The notes: generated from the sequence alone by a model not told the origin. 64,000 nucleotides of DNA from Lachnospiraceae bacterium (GCA_029067085.1 JAIEFE010000016.1:52864-116863), one strand, 5' to 3'; positions 9,501-19,257 are shown, numbered from the stretch's first letter. Numbers and translations are program-made.

Positions 9501-9949
9501 TGGAGGCGGAGGATGATCTGACGCCCGAGGAGATCAATGAGAGGATCTTGCGGGAACTTAAGATGACCGGAGTGGTCAATAAAAGTGACGAGGCTGTCAG
9601 TTTGCTGGATGCCGAGTTTACGGAAAAGTCCGATATTCTCCCGCTGGAACGGAAAAAGGATGGAAGTTTCTCCGCTGCCTCCGGCGTTATGGATGAGGCG
9701 GACATGCAGATGATTTCTAATTATGTAAATCAGAAAATCCGAAAGCTGGGCAGGGAGATCCTTGACGGGACCATATCGGTCAATCCCTGCGAATTCGGCA
9801 GCGACAAGGCTTGTACCTACTGCGCCTACAAGAGCGTCTGCGGGTTTGAAGCCGGCACGGCGGCGCAGTACGGCTATCAGCCGCGGAAGCTTTCCAAAAT
9901 GGGAACGGCGGAGGCATTGGAGCGGATCCGGGAAGAGATGGAGGCATAG
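6506..9949 (+). CDS. addB: ATP-dependent helicase/nuclease subunit B
   Basis: This 1147-residue protein is the second subunit of AddAB, the end-resecting helicase-nuclease that loads RecA at double-strand breaks in Firmicutes. Walker A GASGAGKS lies at 8-15. The C-terminal RecB-type nuclease shows GRIDRVD and then VIDYKSG. The iron-sulfur cluster that clamps the nuclease is present: C783 and a C-x2-C-x5-C set at C1103, C1106 and C1112. No good Shine-Dalgarno precedes the ATG, which lies 3 nt after metQ. Translation may depend on ribosomes arriving from metQ, an odd link between methionine import and DNA repair that may be only gene packing. addA follows after 1 nt. Confidence 0.95.
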   Translation: MSLQFYFGASGAGKSKKLHDYIIEESLKHPQKNYLLIVPDQFTMQTQMDLVVEHPRHAIMNVDVLSFGRLTHRVIEEVGGEELPVLDDTGKSLVLRKVAQEKREELSLIGSHLHKIGYIHEVKSALSEFMQYGVGEKELDILLSYAKGRGALYHKLKDLKLLYQAFSDYKRGKFITTEETLDRLRTALPKSQIVRNSVIAFDGFTGFTPIQNRVIQDLLGLTERVIVTLTIDEREDPYRMEGEQKLFYLTQKTVAVLRKLAQEIDVSEEQAVWCREKKEGRLARFAMNPELAHLERNLFRYPAQVYEGAVERIHLFEASSPAEELRQTCIAIRKLLFSSDTLCYRDIAVVTGNMEVYGKEAKEVFARFDMPIYLDRTTGILGNPFASYLRSALQIILQDFSFEAVFHYLRTGLAGFEKEETDRLENYVRRFGIRGKKKWSEAFVYREENPEGEEASLFALAEYNVLRERLMEQMAPFLVPMRTAGEMVRALYQFMTAAQVQQKLADYEAMFKRQGDAARAKEYGQIYPRVIDLLDQIDGLLAGEEMTFQEFADILDSGLAEITVGTIPQNVDRILVGDIERTRLKQVKVLFFLGVNDGNIPKGSGGGIISDLDREFLREAQIELAPTPRQQMYIQRLYLYLNMTKPSQDLYLSYARVGEDGRTLRPAYLVELLRGLFPALSTERPESGGTAEQLVSGADGVGFLADGLREYAAGRLPETEQEMFYTFYRCYLQDGAYREEIERLTEAAFARYEDTPLTRSVSAALYGASLLGSVSRLEKYAACAYAHFLQYGLRLRERGEYGFEAVDMGNLFHQALEVFGERLAAHGYTWLDFPQEESGVLVAEALAACAAVYGDTVLYSSERNKRLLDRMERILKRTVRTLRTQLMRGSFLPEAFEVSFDSLEELDALNIALTEKEKLRLRGRIDRVDLCEKDDKVYVKVIDYKSGERRFDLAALYHGLQLQLVVYMNAAVELAEKKYPGREVHPAAMLYYHVADPIVEAEDDLTPEEINERILRELKMTGVVNKSDEAVSLLDAEFTEKSDILPLERKKDGSFSAASGVMDEADMQMISNYVNQKIRKLGREILDGTISVNPCEFGSDKACTYCAYKSVCGFEAGTAAQYGYQPRKLSKMGTAEALERIREEMEA

Positions 9950-9950
9950 G

Positions 9951-12900
9951 ATGGGTGTCACATTTACCGAGACACAACAGAGAGTGATCGATGCGCGGGG
10001 AAAGAATCTCCTCGTCTCGGCGGCGGCCGGCTCCGGCAAGACGGCGGTGCTGGTGGAGCGGATCGTAAAGCTGGCGTGCGACGGGGAAGATCCCGTGGAT
10101 ATCGACAGGCTTCTGGTGGTGACTTTCACCAACGCGGCGGCCGCTCAAATGCGGGAACGGATCAGCCGTGCCTTGCAGGAACGCCTTTCCAGAGATCCGG
10201 CGAACGAGCATTTACAGCGTCAGACGACTCTGCTTTATAATGCTCAGATCACTACAATAGACAGCTTCTGCCTCTTTGTGCTGCGGAATCAGTTTCACAC
10301 CATCGGTCTGGATCCCGGTTTTCGAATCGCTGAGGAGGGAGAAATGCGGCTTCTGCGCGGAGACGTACTGGCCCGTGTGCTGGAGGAAGCCTACGGGAAA
10401 GGAGATCCCGCTTTTCTGCATGCGATGGAGTACTTCAGCACGGGGAACCGTGATCTGGCCGTGGAGGCTGAGGTTATGACGCTCTATGACTTTGCTATGA
10501 GCACGCCCTTTCCCGAGCGGTGGATCATCGAGAGAAAAGGAGACTATCGCACGGGTGTATTGCCTACGGATGAGTCTGCGGGAGTGGACGGCAAGGATGC
10601 AGCACAGATGCTCCCGTCAGGAGATTTGTTGTCCCTGCCGTGGATGGAGACCCTGTTGGAGCATGTGCGCCTGATGCTCGCCGGCTGCGCGGAGAAGCTG
10701 CGGGCAGCGGTGAAACTCAGCGAGGAGCCGGACGGGCCCTACCCATATGGTGAGCTGTTGGAGCGGGAACTGGAGATGGTGGAGCACTTGGTTGACTTAT
10801 GCGGTCAACCAAACGGAGCAGAACAGCTGCCGGATGGCGGTGCACAGAACGGTGATGGGAAAAACGGCGCCGGGCAGATCCGCAGCTACGACGATCTCTG
10901 CGCGGCATTCGCCGGAGTGCGCTTCGATCGCCTTCCCTCGAAAAAGGATGATACGATTTCCGCCGCGAAACGTGAGACGGCAAAAAATCTGCGCAGCAGC
11001 GTGAAGGACACCCTCTCGGAGATACGCGCCGCCTTCTTTGCAGGGAGCGAGGAGCAGGTGTGCAGGCAGATGGAAGCCTGCGGGCAGGCGTTGAATGCGC
11101 TTTTGGATCTGACGCTCTCTTTCAAGGAAGCTTTTGACAGGGCAAAACGCGAGAAGAATGTGCTGGACTTTGATGATATCGAGCATTTTGCCCTGCAGGT
11201 GCTTCTGCGGGAGGAGGAGGACGGGTATGCGCCCACGGAGACGGCCCTCGCCTACCGCGACTGCTATCACGAGATTCTGATCGATGAGTATCAGGACAGC
11301 AATCTGGTGCAGGAGTATCTGCTCTCCGCGATCAGCGGCGAGACCGAAGGCCGCTACAACCGGTTTATGGTGGGGGATGTGAAGCAGAGCATATACAAAT
11401 TCCGCCTGGCAAGACCCGAGCTCTTTCTGGAAAAGTACGAAGCGTATGGAAAAGAAGGAGAAAGGGCGCTGCGGATCGACCTGCATCAGAATTTCAGGAG
11501 CAGGACAGAGGTACTTTTGAGCGTCAACGCGCTGTTTTACCGCCTGATGGGAAGAGCGCTTGGCGGCATTGTCTACGATGAGCAGGCCGCGCTGCACCCC
11601 GGAGCGGACTACCCGGCTGCAGGGCCGGACGAATCCCCGGGGGATACTGCTTTTGAGTCAGATGCGCATTCTCCCTATTGCACGGAACTTCTCCTCGTGC
11701 GGGAGGGGGACGGGCCGGAGGAACTTACCGCAAGGGAGCAGGAGGCATACGCGGTGGCGGTGAAGATCAAAGAGATCCTGCGAAACCTCAAGCTGACGGA
11801 TCGTGAGACGGAGACGCTTCGCCCTGCCTCTTTCCGCGACATTGTGATTCTGCTGCGCACCCTCTCGGGCTGGGATGAAGTGTTTAAGCGGGTGCTGGAG
11901 GAGGAAGGGATTCCCGTACACGTGACTTCACGCACAGGGTATTTTGCGGCGGGGGAAGTACAGGAGCTGCTCCACTTCCTGCGGGTGCTGGATAACCCTT
12001 TGCAGGACATTCCCCTCTATGGCGTGCTGCACGCTTATCTGGGAGGTTTTTCCGAGGAGGAGATCGCGCGGGTGAGGGCGGCTTACCCGAAGAAGCGGTA
12101 TCTCTACGATGCGCTGAAGGCCTGTGCAGCACATGAGGCGACTGAAATAGACAACGAAGAGACCGCAGACGGAAATGCAAAGGCGGCCAACGGAGAGCCG
12201 GACGAGCCCCTGCGGGAAAAAATCGCCGCCTTTCTGGAAAAGATCGCACGTTACCGTGCGCTGGCGGTCTACACTTCCGTCCACGAGCTTCTGCAGACCA
12301 TCCTGCGGGAGAGCGGCTATCCGGCCTACGTGGCGGCACGCCCCGAAGGCAGCAGGAAACGCGCCAATGTGGAGATGCTTTTGGTGAAAGCGGCGGACTA
12401 TGAGAAGACAGGGAGTTTCGGCCTCTATCAGTTTCTGCGCTACATGGAGCAGCTGGAAAAATACGAGGTGGATTACGGCGAGGCCGCCATGCAGGATGAG
12501 AATGCGGATGTGGTGCGCATTATGAGTGTGCACAAGAGCAAAGGATTGGAGTTTCCAGTCTGTTTCGTCTCAGGGCTGTCCAGACGCTTCCGGGCGAAGG
12601 AGGGGGATGGGTCGGTTCTCGCGGATGTGGATGCAGGACTCGGCGTGGACTATGTAGATCCCGTGCTTCGCGTCCGGGGGAAGAGTCTGCGGAAAAATGC
12701 CGTCGCCGTGAAGCGCAGATGCGACAATCTGGCGGAGGAGCTGCGCATTCTTTATGTGGCTATGACGAGGGCGGGAGAAAAGCTGATCCTGACCGGCGGC
12801 GTTAAGGATCCGGAAAAGACGGCCATCTCCCTGCTTCCTCTGCGCAGACGGAAAGAGAAACTCCTCCCTTATGATGTCCTGTATGGTACGGGCAGCCTGC

Positions 12901-13916
12901 TGTCTTTTGTACTCGGTGCTCTCTCCGGCAGCAGCTGTCTGGATGGCTTTTATGAAGCCTGCGGCGTGGAGACGGATCGGAGCGCTTCTGAGTACGGGGA
13001 GGATATGGGCTTTTCGGTGAAATTGACCGAATGGGATGACATGGTTGAGGAGAAGCTCAGAGAAACTTTGCAGGGGGAGGATGCGAAAAGAAAGCTTCTT
13101 GCCCGGCCTCAGACAGATGAAAAATTAATGACAGAACTGTCATATCGTTTTTCTTACCGTTATCCGCATGAGAGCTTAAAGGATCTCTATACAAAGACTA
13201 CCGTATCGGAGTTAAAAAAGGCGGGAATGCAGGAAGAGACGGACTTTTCATCCCATCTCTTTGAGGAGAGCCCCGTGATTCCCTATCTGCCGAAATTCAT
13301 AGAAAATGACGAGCGTGTCACCGGTTCCATGCGCGGAAGCGCCTTTCACAAGGTGATGGAACTCTTTGATTTTAAAAAATTGACCGGTGAGATCAATAGA
13401 AATCCTGACGCGGCCCGTGCACTTCTGCTGGAACAGTTGGAGGCAATGCGGCGGGACGGGAGGCTGTCGGAGGCCTACTATGAAGTGGTGTCTGTTCCGA
13501 AGCTGACAGCCTTCCTGACCGGCCGGGCGGCCGGGCGTATGGCGGAGGCAGCCCGTGCGGGAAAACTCTACAAGGAGCAGCCCTTTGTGCTGGGACTTCC
13601 CGCGAATCGCTTAAAACCGGATTTTCCGCCGGAGGAGACCGTGCTGATCCAGGGTATCATCGATGTCTTTTTCGAGGAGGAGGACGGCTTTGTGGTCCTG
13701 GACTACAAGACGGACGCCGTGGATACGCCCGAGGAACTGCTGAAACGCTATCAGGTGCAGCTCGCCTACTATAGTGAGGCGCTTGAACAGATTTCAGGCT
13801 GTGAGCCGGGCGCGGGGCGAAAGCCCGTGAAGGAGCGTATCATCTATTCCTTTAAACTGGGGCAGGAGATTGCCGTGATTCCGCCGCAGGCAGGTCCTGT
13901 ATCGATCCTTCTTTGA
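9951..13916 (+). CDS. addA: ATP-dependent helicase/nuclease subunit A
   Basis: This 1321-residue UvrD-type helicase with a C-terminal nuclease is the motor subunit of AddAB. Motif I is SAAAGSGKT at about 23-31, motif Ia is VVTFTNAAAAQMR, motif II is ILIDEYQDSN, and GDVKQSIYKFR is motif III of the family. The nuclease motif VVLDYKTD lies near 1247-1254. The ATG at 9951 comes 1 nt after the addB stop and opens directly into FTETQQRVIDA, the usual AddA N-terminus. An in-frame extension to 9762 lies wholly inside addB and is rejected. Two acidic, less conserved insertions (about residues 200-230 and 540-560) look like lineage-specific loops. Confidence 0.95.
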   Translation: MGVTFTETQQRVIDARGKNLLVSAAAGSGKTAVLVERIVKLACDGEDPVDIDRLLVVTFTNAAAAQMRERISRALQERLSRDPANEHLQRQTTLLYNAQITTIDSFCLFVLRNQFHTIGLDPGFRIAEEGEMRLLRGDVLARVLEEAYGKGDPAFLHAMEYFSTGNRDLAVEAEVMTLYDFAMSTPFPERWIIERKGDYRTGVLPTDESAGVDGKDAAQMLPSGDLLSLPWMETLLEHVRLMLAGCAEKLRAAVKLSEEPDGPYPYGELLERELEMVEHLVDLCGQPNGAEQLPDGGAQNGDGKNGAGQIRSYDDLCAAFAGVRFDRLPSKKDDTISAAKRETAKNLRSSVKDTLSEIRAAFFAGSEEQVCRQMEACGQALNALLDLTLSFKEAFDRAKREKNVLDFDDIEHFALQVLLREEEDGYAPTETALAYRDCYHEILIDEYQDSNLVQEYLLSAISGETEGRYNRFMVGDVKQSIYKFRLARPELFLEKYEAYGKEGERALRIDLHQNFRSRTEVLLSVNALFYRLMGRALGGIVYDEQAALHPGADYPAAGPDESPGDTAFESDAHSPYCTELLLVREGDGPEELTAREQEAYAVAVKIKEILRNLKLTDRETETLRPASFRDIVILLRTLSGWDEVFKRVLEEEGIPVHVTSRTGYFAAGEVQELLHFLRVLDNPLQDIPLYGVLHAYLGGFSEEEIARVRAAYPKKRYLYDALKACAAHEATEIDNEETADGNAKAANGEPDEPLREKIAAFLEKIARYRALAVYTSVHELLQTILRESGYPAYVAARPEGSRKRANVEMLLVKAADYEKTGSFGLYQFLRYMEQLEKYEVDYGEAAMQDENADVVRIMSVHKSKGLEFPVCFVSGLSRRFRAKEGDGSVLADVDAGLGVDYVDPVLRVRGKSLRKNAVAVKRRCDNLAEELRILYVAMTRAGEKLILTGGVKDPEKTAISLLPLRRRKEKLLPYDVLYGTGSLLSFVLGALSGSSCLDGFYEACGVETDRSASEYGEDMGFSVKLTEWDDMVEEKLRETLQGEDAKRKLLARPQTDEKLMTELSYRFSYRYPHESLKDLYTKTTVSELKKAGMQEETDFSSHLFEESPVIPYLPKFIENDERVTGSMRGSAFHKVMELFDFKKLTGEINRNPDAARALLLEQLEAMRRDGRLSEAYYEVVSVPKLTAFLTGRAAGRMAEAARAGKLYKEQPFVLGLPANRLKPDFPPEETVLIQGIIDVFFEEEDGFVVLDYKTDAVDTPEELLKRYQVQLAYYSEALEQISGCEPGAGRKPVKERIIYSFKLGQEIAVIPPQAGPVSILL

Positions 13917-13970
13917 ACGGATTCGGAAAATCCACAGGCAAAAACATGGACAAAATAAGTGAAAAGGATA

Positions 13971-13999
13971 TAGATAAAACCATCACTTCGTGGTATGAT
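13971..13999 (+). promoter_or_regulatory. Weak extended -10 promoter for the DHH gene
   Basis: TGG followed by TATGAT (13994-13999) is an extended -10 box, 47 nt before the ATG. The -35 at 17-nt spacing, TAGATA, is poor. Confidence 0.35.
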
Positions 14000-14045
14000 A
14001 GATTTATATGGAAGAGTGCAAAGCTCTGTGAAAAGGAGAAAAGCG

Positions 14046-14972
14046 ATGAGATTAGTGACGAGATCTGATTTTGACGGACTGGCATGCGGCGCCCTCTTAA
14101 AGGAGATAGGCCTGATCGACAGCTGGAAATTTGCGCACCCGAAGGACCTGCAGGACGGTCTTGTAGAGATCAATGAAAACGATGTACTGGCAAATGTTCC
14201 CTTTGTGGAGGGGTGCGGACTCTGGTTTGACCATCATTCCAGTGAGCATGAGCGCAACGAGCTGAAGGGAAAGTACAAAGGCGAGAGCCGTATTACGCCT
14301 TCCTGTGCGCGCATTATCTACGAATATTACGGCGGTGAGGAGCGCTTCTCCCACTTTGATGATATGATGGTGGCAGTGGACAAGGTGGATTCCGGAAATC
14401 TGACCATAGACGAGATTCAAAATCCAGAAGGATGGATTCTGGTGGGCTTTCTGATGGATCCCCGCACGGGACTCGGCAGATGGCGCAATTTCACAATCTC
14501 AAACTATCAGCTCATGGAGAAGCTGATGGAGTGCTGCCGCACTATGAGCACCGAGGAGATTCTTGCTCTGCCTGACGTACAGGAGCGCATTGATATCTAC
14601 CGTGAGCAGGATCAGAAATTTAAGGAGATGGTGCTGGCGCATACGCGGGTTGAGAAGGATGTGATTATTTCCGACCTGAGAGGCGTGGATCCCATCTATT
14701 CCGGAAACCGCTTCCTGATCTACAGTATGTATCCTGAGCAGAATATCTCCGTCTGGATCGTAAACGGCAAGGGCGGCAAGGGCTGTTCCGCGGCGGTGGG
14801 CTACAGTGTCTTAAACCGCACTTCCCATGTCAATGTCGGAAGTCTGATGTTAAAATATGGCGGCGGCGGGCACATGGCGGTGGGTACCTGCCAGTTTGCG
14901 GATGAGGACATGGACGAAAAGCTTCCGAAACTTCTGGATGAAATCGTAAATTATGATACATATTACAAATAA
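14046..14972 (+). CDS. DHH-family phosphoesterase
   Basis: This 308-residue cytosolic protein belongs to the DHH/DHHA1 phosphoesterases (exopolyphosphatase, nanoRNase and cyclic-dinucleotide phosphodiesterase relatives). Metal-binding motif I is SDFDG at 7-11 and the name-giving DHH is at 62-64. The DHHA1 end shows the glycine-rich GGGGHMAVGTC loop that holds substrate phosphate. The substrate is not clear: it lacks the membrane and PAS parts of GdpP, and it is not a plain NrnA because motif I is FDG rather than the usual DxD. The start at 14046 follows AAGGAG; an extension to 13995 lacks a site. It may share a transcript with the sugar-sensing genes that follow after 34 nt. Confidence 0.75.
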   Translation: MRLVTRSDFDGLACGALLKEIGLIDSWKFAHPKDLQDGLVEINENDVLANVPFVEGCGLWFDHHSSEHERNELKGKYKGESRITPSCARIIYEYYGGEERFSHFDDMMVAVDKVDSGNLTIDEIQNPEGWILVGFLMDPRTGLGRWRNFTISNYQLMEKLMECCRTMSTEEILALPDVQERIDIYREQDQKFKEMVLAHTRVEKDVIISDLRGVDPIYSGNRFLIYSMYPEQNISVWIVNGKGGKGCSAAVGYSVLNRTSHVNVGSLMLKYGGGGHMAVGTCQFADEDMDEKLPKLLDEIVNYDTYYK

Positions 14973-15006
14973 TTTATTTCATGGATAGAGGACACGCAAA
15001 AAGGTC

Positions 15007-16173
15007 TTGAAGACAAATAATTTAAAAAGAGAAAATACAGAAAAAGCAGAAGCCCCGGAAAGGAAATTTTCGGGGCTTGCCTTTCTGTCTCCGATTTTGA
15101 CAGTATCCTGTATCGTGCTGACTGTGCTGATGGCGGTTTTCGTGCTGTGGATCTATCAGGGGAGCTATGAGGAGGAGGCCGAGGGCGGAACTTTTGACAG
15201 ATACTATATGCTGATCACACAGGACAGTAAGAGCGCATTCTGGCAGTCCGTCTATCAGGGAGCCGTCGAGAGGGCGCTTCAGGACAATGTCTACGTGGAC
15301 TGGCTGGGGAATGATCAGTTTCAAAACTACACCGTGGAGGAGCAGATGCAGGTGGCGATCGCCTCCGATGTGGATGGGATCATTGTGACGGCAGACGAGA
15401 GCGAGGAAATGACGGCATTGATCGACAGGGCGGTGTCCGAGGGAATTCCGGTTATGACCCTCTACGGTGACAATACCCAGAGTGTCCGCTGCAGCTTCGT
15501 GGGTGTGGGCAGCTATAATCTGGGCAGAGAGTATGGCCGGCAGGTTGTCAAGATCGTGCAGGAGAGGCTTGCCGGAAACAGGGAGAAGCGGTATCTTTCA
15601 GCGCCGCCGGAGGATGTCGTCATGTCTACAAAGATGGTGTATGTGGGCACGGAAGCCCGTCCTGTTAGAGTGACTCTACTGGTCAATGCTTATAGCAAGG
15701 GTCTGGATCAGAACATCATCTATTCCGGCATTCAGGAGACAATCGAGCAGGAGCGCGGAGAGACTGTGATTGATCTGGCGCTTCAGTCAGTGGATGACAC
15801 CAATGCGTTCTCGGTGGAGGAATCCGTCCGCAATATCTTTATGGCGGAAAAGATTCCTGATGTTCTGATCTGCCTGAACGAACTGAACACGACCTGCGCC
15901 TATCAGGCGGTGGTCGATTACAATAAAGTGGGAACGGTCAACATTTTAGGATACTATGTCTCTGACACGATCTTAAATGCCATCGACAGGAACGTGATTT
16001 ACGCCACGATGTATATCGATGCGCCGCAGATGGGGCGTTTTTGCATCGACGCACTGCAGGAATACCACGAGCTGGGTAACACCAGCCAGTATTTCACAGC
16101 GGATATCAGCCTGATCTCGGCGGAGAATGTGGCGGACTATCTGGGAGAAGGAGGGGCGGCGGATGATGAATAG
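15007..16173 (+). CDS. Membrane-anchored sugar-binding sensor protein
   Basis: This 388-residue protein is a type I periplasmic-binding-protein fold (Peripla_BP_4, LacI/RbsB-like) held to the membrane by one N-terminal helix at about 27-50. No lipobox is visible. The binding domain starts at YYMLITQDSKSAFWQSVYQG, the first strand of ribose/galactose-type binders. It precedes a YesM-type kinase and overlaps it, with no transporter in this operon, so its likely job is to present sugar to the kinase and not to import it. The start codon is TTG after AAAAAGG. The sugar is unknown. Confidence 0.75.
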   Translation: MKTNNLKRENTEKAEAPERKFSGLAFLSPILTVSCIVLTVLMAVFVLWIYQGSYEEEAEGGTFDRYYMLITQDSKSAFWQSVYQGAVERALQDNVYVDWLGNDQFQNYTVEEQMQVAIASDVDGIIVTADESEEMTALIDRAVSEGIPVMTLYGDNTQSVRCSFVGVGSYNLGREYGRQVVKIVQERLAGNREKRYLSAPPEDVVMSTKMVYVGTEARPVRVTLLVNAYSKGLDQNIIYSGIQETIEQERGETVIDLALQSVDDTNAFSVEESVRNIFMAEKIPDVLICLNELNTTCAYQAVVDYNKVGTVNILGYYVSDTILNAIDRNVIYATMYIDAPQMGRFCIDALQEYHELGNTSQYFTADISLISAENVADYLGEGGAADDE

Positions 16174-17641
16174 ACCCCGTAATGTCTCTCTGCAGTTTAA
16201 GATCAGCAGCATCTATATTGTCACAAACCTTCTGGTGGCGATGGTGAATATCATCCTGCTCCTCGGCATCAATAACATGTCGAAACGCCTTGACACAGTG
16301 TATCAGGATAATCTTCATCTGAACGAGTTCTCGGATGTGGTAGACGCCGTGCAGGATCATATGACGAATTATCTGAACACCAAGACCACCGATTCTCTGG
16401 AAAATTATTATCGCAGCGAGCAGCAGTGCAGGAATATGGTGGCGGACCTAAACGAGAAGGTGACGGGCCGGGCATTTGACCGGATGGAGAGAAATATCCG
16501 CCACATGAGCGAATACTATCTGGAGGAGGTCGGGCAGACCATAGAGGCCAAGCGTGGGCGCAATGTGGAGAAATACCGCCTCCACTATGAAAACGCCACC
16601 GGTATGTACGATTCGATCAAAACATACCTCTCCACCCTGAACATGGAGCAGTTTCGCAGCAATTCCGAGCGTTACAGCGATATTTTGGAGCGCTTCCGCC
16701 TTTTTGAGGTCATCTCTATGGCGGCGATCATTCTGGTGATGACAAGCAACGTCAGTATCATCATCGGCTTTGTGGGCGCCATTATCAGGCCTTTGAAAAA
16801 ACTGGCCGGCTCTGCTGACGAGGTGGCGAAGGGAAACTTTGAGATTGAGCTGCTTCCGGTGGAATCGGAGGATGAGGTGGGCGTGGTGACGGGCGCCTTC
16901 AATTCGATGGTGGTGAGTATCGACAGATACATTGTGCAGCTTCGGGAGAGCATGGAGGCGGAGCGGGCCCTTAAGGAGCGGGAGCTTCTCATGGAGGGGC
17001 ACTTAAAGGATGCGAGGCTGAAGTATCTGCAGGCGCAGATCAATCCCCACTTTCTATTCAATACGTTAAATGCGGGCGCCCAGCTTTCCATGATGGAGGG
17101 CGCGGACAGAACCTACGACTATATCCAGAAGGTGGCGCAGTTTTACCGATATAATATGAAGAAGAGCGAGGAGACGGTGACGGTGGCAGACGAGGTGGAG
17201 ATGGTGGACTCCTACATCTACATCCTGAACGTGCGCTTTGCCGGGGATATTCATTATGAAAAGCACATTGACGAGTCTCTGCTTACTGTGGAGATGCCGG
17301 GCATGATCTTACAGCCCATCGTGGAAAACAGCGTCAACCACGGCATTCGTGAGATGGGTGACAGAGGTGTCATTTTTCTTTCCCTCTATGAGAAAGAGGA
17401 TCGGATCTGCATCAGCGTGAAGGACAATGGCGTGGGTATGAGCGCGGAGACCATCGAGAAAGTGCTTGGCGGAACTTATAGGGAGGAAGAGATGGCGGCG
17501 GGCGGAAACGGTGTCGGCATGGACAACGTGATCTCCCGCATGAAACTGTTTACAGGCAGGGAAGATGTGATGACCGTTACGAGCGAGGGTGAGGGAAAGG
17601 GCACGGAGGTGTGCATTTATCTGGAACGGGAGGAAAGATGA
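16163..17641 (+). CDS. YesM-type sensor histidine kinase
   Basis: This 492-residue membrane kinase has an N-terminal helix, an extracellular sensor segment of about 150 residues, a second helix near 185-210, a HAMP linker, the His_kinase (PF06580) block with LQAQINPHFLFNTL and the phospho-accepting H296, and a GHKL ATPase end with DNGVGM. This is the YesM/LytS class that pairs with AraC-type regulators in carbohydrate sensing. The start at 16163 follows GAAGGAGGGG and lies within the end of the binding-protein gene (11-nt overlap). It overlaps the next regulator gene by 4 nt, so binder, kinase and regulator are translationally coupled. Confidence 0.88.
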   Translation: MMNRPRNVSLQFKISSIYIVTNLLVAMVNIILLLGINNMSKRLDTVYQDNLHLNEFSDVVDAVQDHMTNYLNTKTTDSLENYYRSEQQCRNMVADLNEKVTGRAFDRMERNIRHMSEYYLEEVGQTIEAKRGRNVEKYRLHYENATGMYDSIKTYLSTLNMEQFRSNSERYSDILERFRLFEVISMAAIILVMTSNVSIIIGFVGAIIRPLKKLAGSADEVAKGNFEIELLPVESEDEVGVVTGAFNSMVVSIDRYIVQLRESMEAERALKERELLMEGHLKDARLKYLQAQINPHFLFNTLNAGAQLSMMEGADRTYDYIQKVAQFYRYNMKKSEETVTVADEVEMVDSYIYILNVRFAGDIHYEKHIDESLLTVEMPGMILQPIVENSVNHGIREMGDRGVIFLSLYEKEDRICISVKDNGVGMSAETIEKVLGGTYREEEMAAGGNGVGMDNVISRMKLFTGREDVMTVTSEGEGKGTEVCIYLEREER

Positions 17642-19257
17642 GTCGTTATAAGATCATGCTGGCGGACGATGAGGGCATTGTGATCGATTCGCTGAAATTT
17701 ATCATCGAGAAGGAGTTTGGGGATTCCTGTGCCGTGGAGTTTGCAAAGACGGGCAGGAGTGTGATCGAGCTTGCGGAGAATTACCGCCCGGACATCGCCA
17801 TCATGGACATTCAGATGCCCGGCATCAACGGGATCGAGGCCATGCGGGAGATCCGCGCGACGAACCAGAGCGTGGTCTTTATCGTGATGAGTGCCTACGA
17901 TAAGTTTGATTATGCCAAGGAGGCAATCCGGCTGGGTGTGCTCGAGTATATCACCAAGCCCATGGAGAAGACGAGGATCGTCGCGGCTTTGAAAAAGGCG
18001 ATGGAGCAGATTGACAGGGAGAGGGACAAGCGGAGCAATGATCTGCTGATCCGGGAGAAACTGGAGACCGTCATGCCGATCATCGAGAGCGGTCTGGTCT
18101 ACAATCTGCTCTTTCAGGAGCATTTTACGGAGGATATCGAGAACTACAAGCAGCTTTTGAACCTGACGACGGACAGAGCTTATATGCTGGCAGTGGTCTG
18201 CGGTGAGAGCCAGGAGGGCAATCACATGACGGATGCCGTGGGCAGCAGCGTGAAGCTGCAGGAACACGATCATACTTTGCGGGAAGCTTTGAAGGAGGCA
18301 TATCCCGGCGTGGTTTTGGGAATGTCCATGTCCAATAAGCTCCCCGGGCTTGTGCCGTGTAAGGAAGATCAGATGGCCTACGAGGAGAGGATCGCTCTGA
18401 TCGAGAGATCCAGAGAGCTGGTCAGGGAGCTTAAAAAAAGGACACAGATCAGCTTCCGCATCGGCATCAGCGCGATCGCTCCCCTCGAGGAGGCCAGAAA
18501 TTCCTATAAGGAAGCCATCAACGCGCTGATCATGACCACCGGCAGCGTAGCCCACGTGGACGATCTTCCCATCGGCTGCGCCCACGAGGAGACCTATCCG
18601 CTCGATTTGGAGAAAAAGCTTTTTGCGGAGGTGAAAAACGGGGACGCGGCTCACGCTGTCACCACGGCGGAGAGCTATTTTGACGTGATTGAGGAGCGCT
18701 ACGGTGATTACCTGATGAACATACGCTTAAAGGTGCTGGAATTCGTGCTCTACGCGGAGCATCTGGCATACAATTCCGGCGGCATGAGATACGAGTTTAG
18801 AGACCGTGCAGATTACCTTCCCGTGGTGATGGAGATGGCGGAATCTGCCGCCCTGCGGAAGTGGTTTGCGGACAAGATCGGGGAGGCGTGCCGCAACATC
18901 GGCACAAAGGCGTCGGAGAAATCCATGGGAGCCGTGGAGGCGGCAAAAGCCTATATCCGCAGCAATTACAGCAGAGACATCTCCTTGGACGAGGTTTCTC
19001 AAGTGGTCAACATCAGTCCTTATTATTTCAGCAAGATATTTAAGGAGGACGTCGGGGAGGGGTTTGTCGAATATCTGACGGGGCTGCGTATGGACAGGGC
19101 CAGAGAGCTGTTAAACACGACCGAGTATTCCATGAAGGAGATCTGCTCCATGGTGGGCTATGCGGATCCCAATTATTTCAGCAGGATCTTTAAGAAAAAT
19201 GTGGGCGTGACACCGACGGAGTACAAGCAATACGGCACGGAAACAGGAAAAGAATAG
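17638..19257 (+). CDS. YesN-type response regulator (REC-AraC)
   Basis: This 539-residue regulator has a receiver domain with the phospho-acceptor D57 in IMDIQMPG and a long middle region. It ends in a double helix-turn-helix AraC domain (VVNISPYYFSKIFKE and MVGYADPNYFSRIFKK). It is the partner of the kinase it overlaps by 4 nt (ATGA). By context it should control the sugar-uptake genes downstream (20562-25842). The start at 17638 follows GGAGGAAAG; an in-frame ATG at 17611 lies deep in the kinase gene. Confidence 0.88.
   Translation: MSRYKIMLADDEGIVIDSLKFIIEKEFGDSCAVEFAKTGRSVIELAENYRPDIAIMDIQMPGINGIEAMREIRATNQSVVFIVMSAYDKFDYAKEAIRLGVLEYITKPMEKTRIVAALKKAMEQIDRERDKRSNDLLIREKLETVMPIIESGLVYNLLFQEHFTEDIENYKQLLNLTTDRAYMLAVVCGESQEGNHMTDAVGSSVKLQEHDHTLREALKEAYPGVVLGMSMSNKLPGLVPCKEDQMAYEERIALIERSRELVRELKKRTQISFRIGISAIAPLEEARNSYKEAINALIMTTGSVAHVDDLPIGCAHEETYPLDLEKKLFAEVKNGDAAHAVTTAESYFDVIEERYGDYLMNIRLKVLEFVLYAEHLAYNSGGMRYEFRDRADYLPVVMEMAESAALRKWFADKIGEACRNIGTKASEKSMGAVEAAKAYIRSNYSRDISLDEVSQVVNISPYYFSKIFKEDVGEGFVEYLTGLRMDRARELLNTTEYSMKEICSMVGYADPNYFSRIFKKNVGVTPTEYKQYGTETGKE

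Noticed and set aside
9762..9950. N-terminal extension of addA inside addB
   Set aside because: The extension is addB sequence in another frame. The ATG at 9951 opens directly into the conserved AddA N-terminus.
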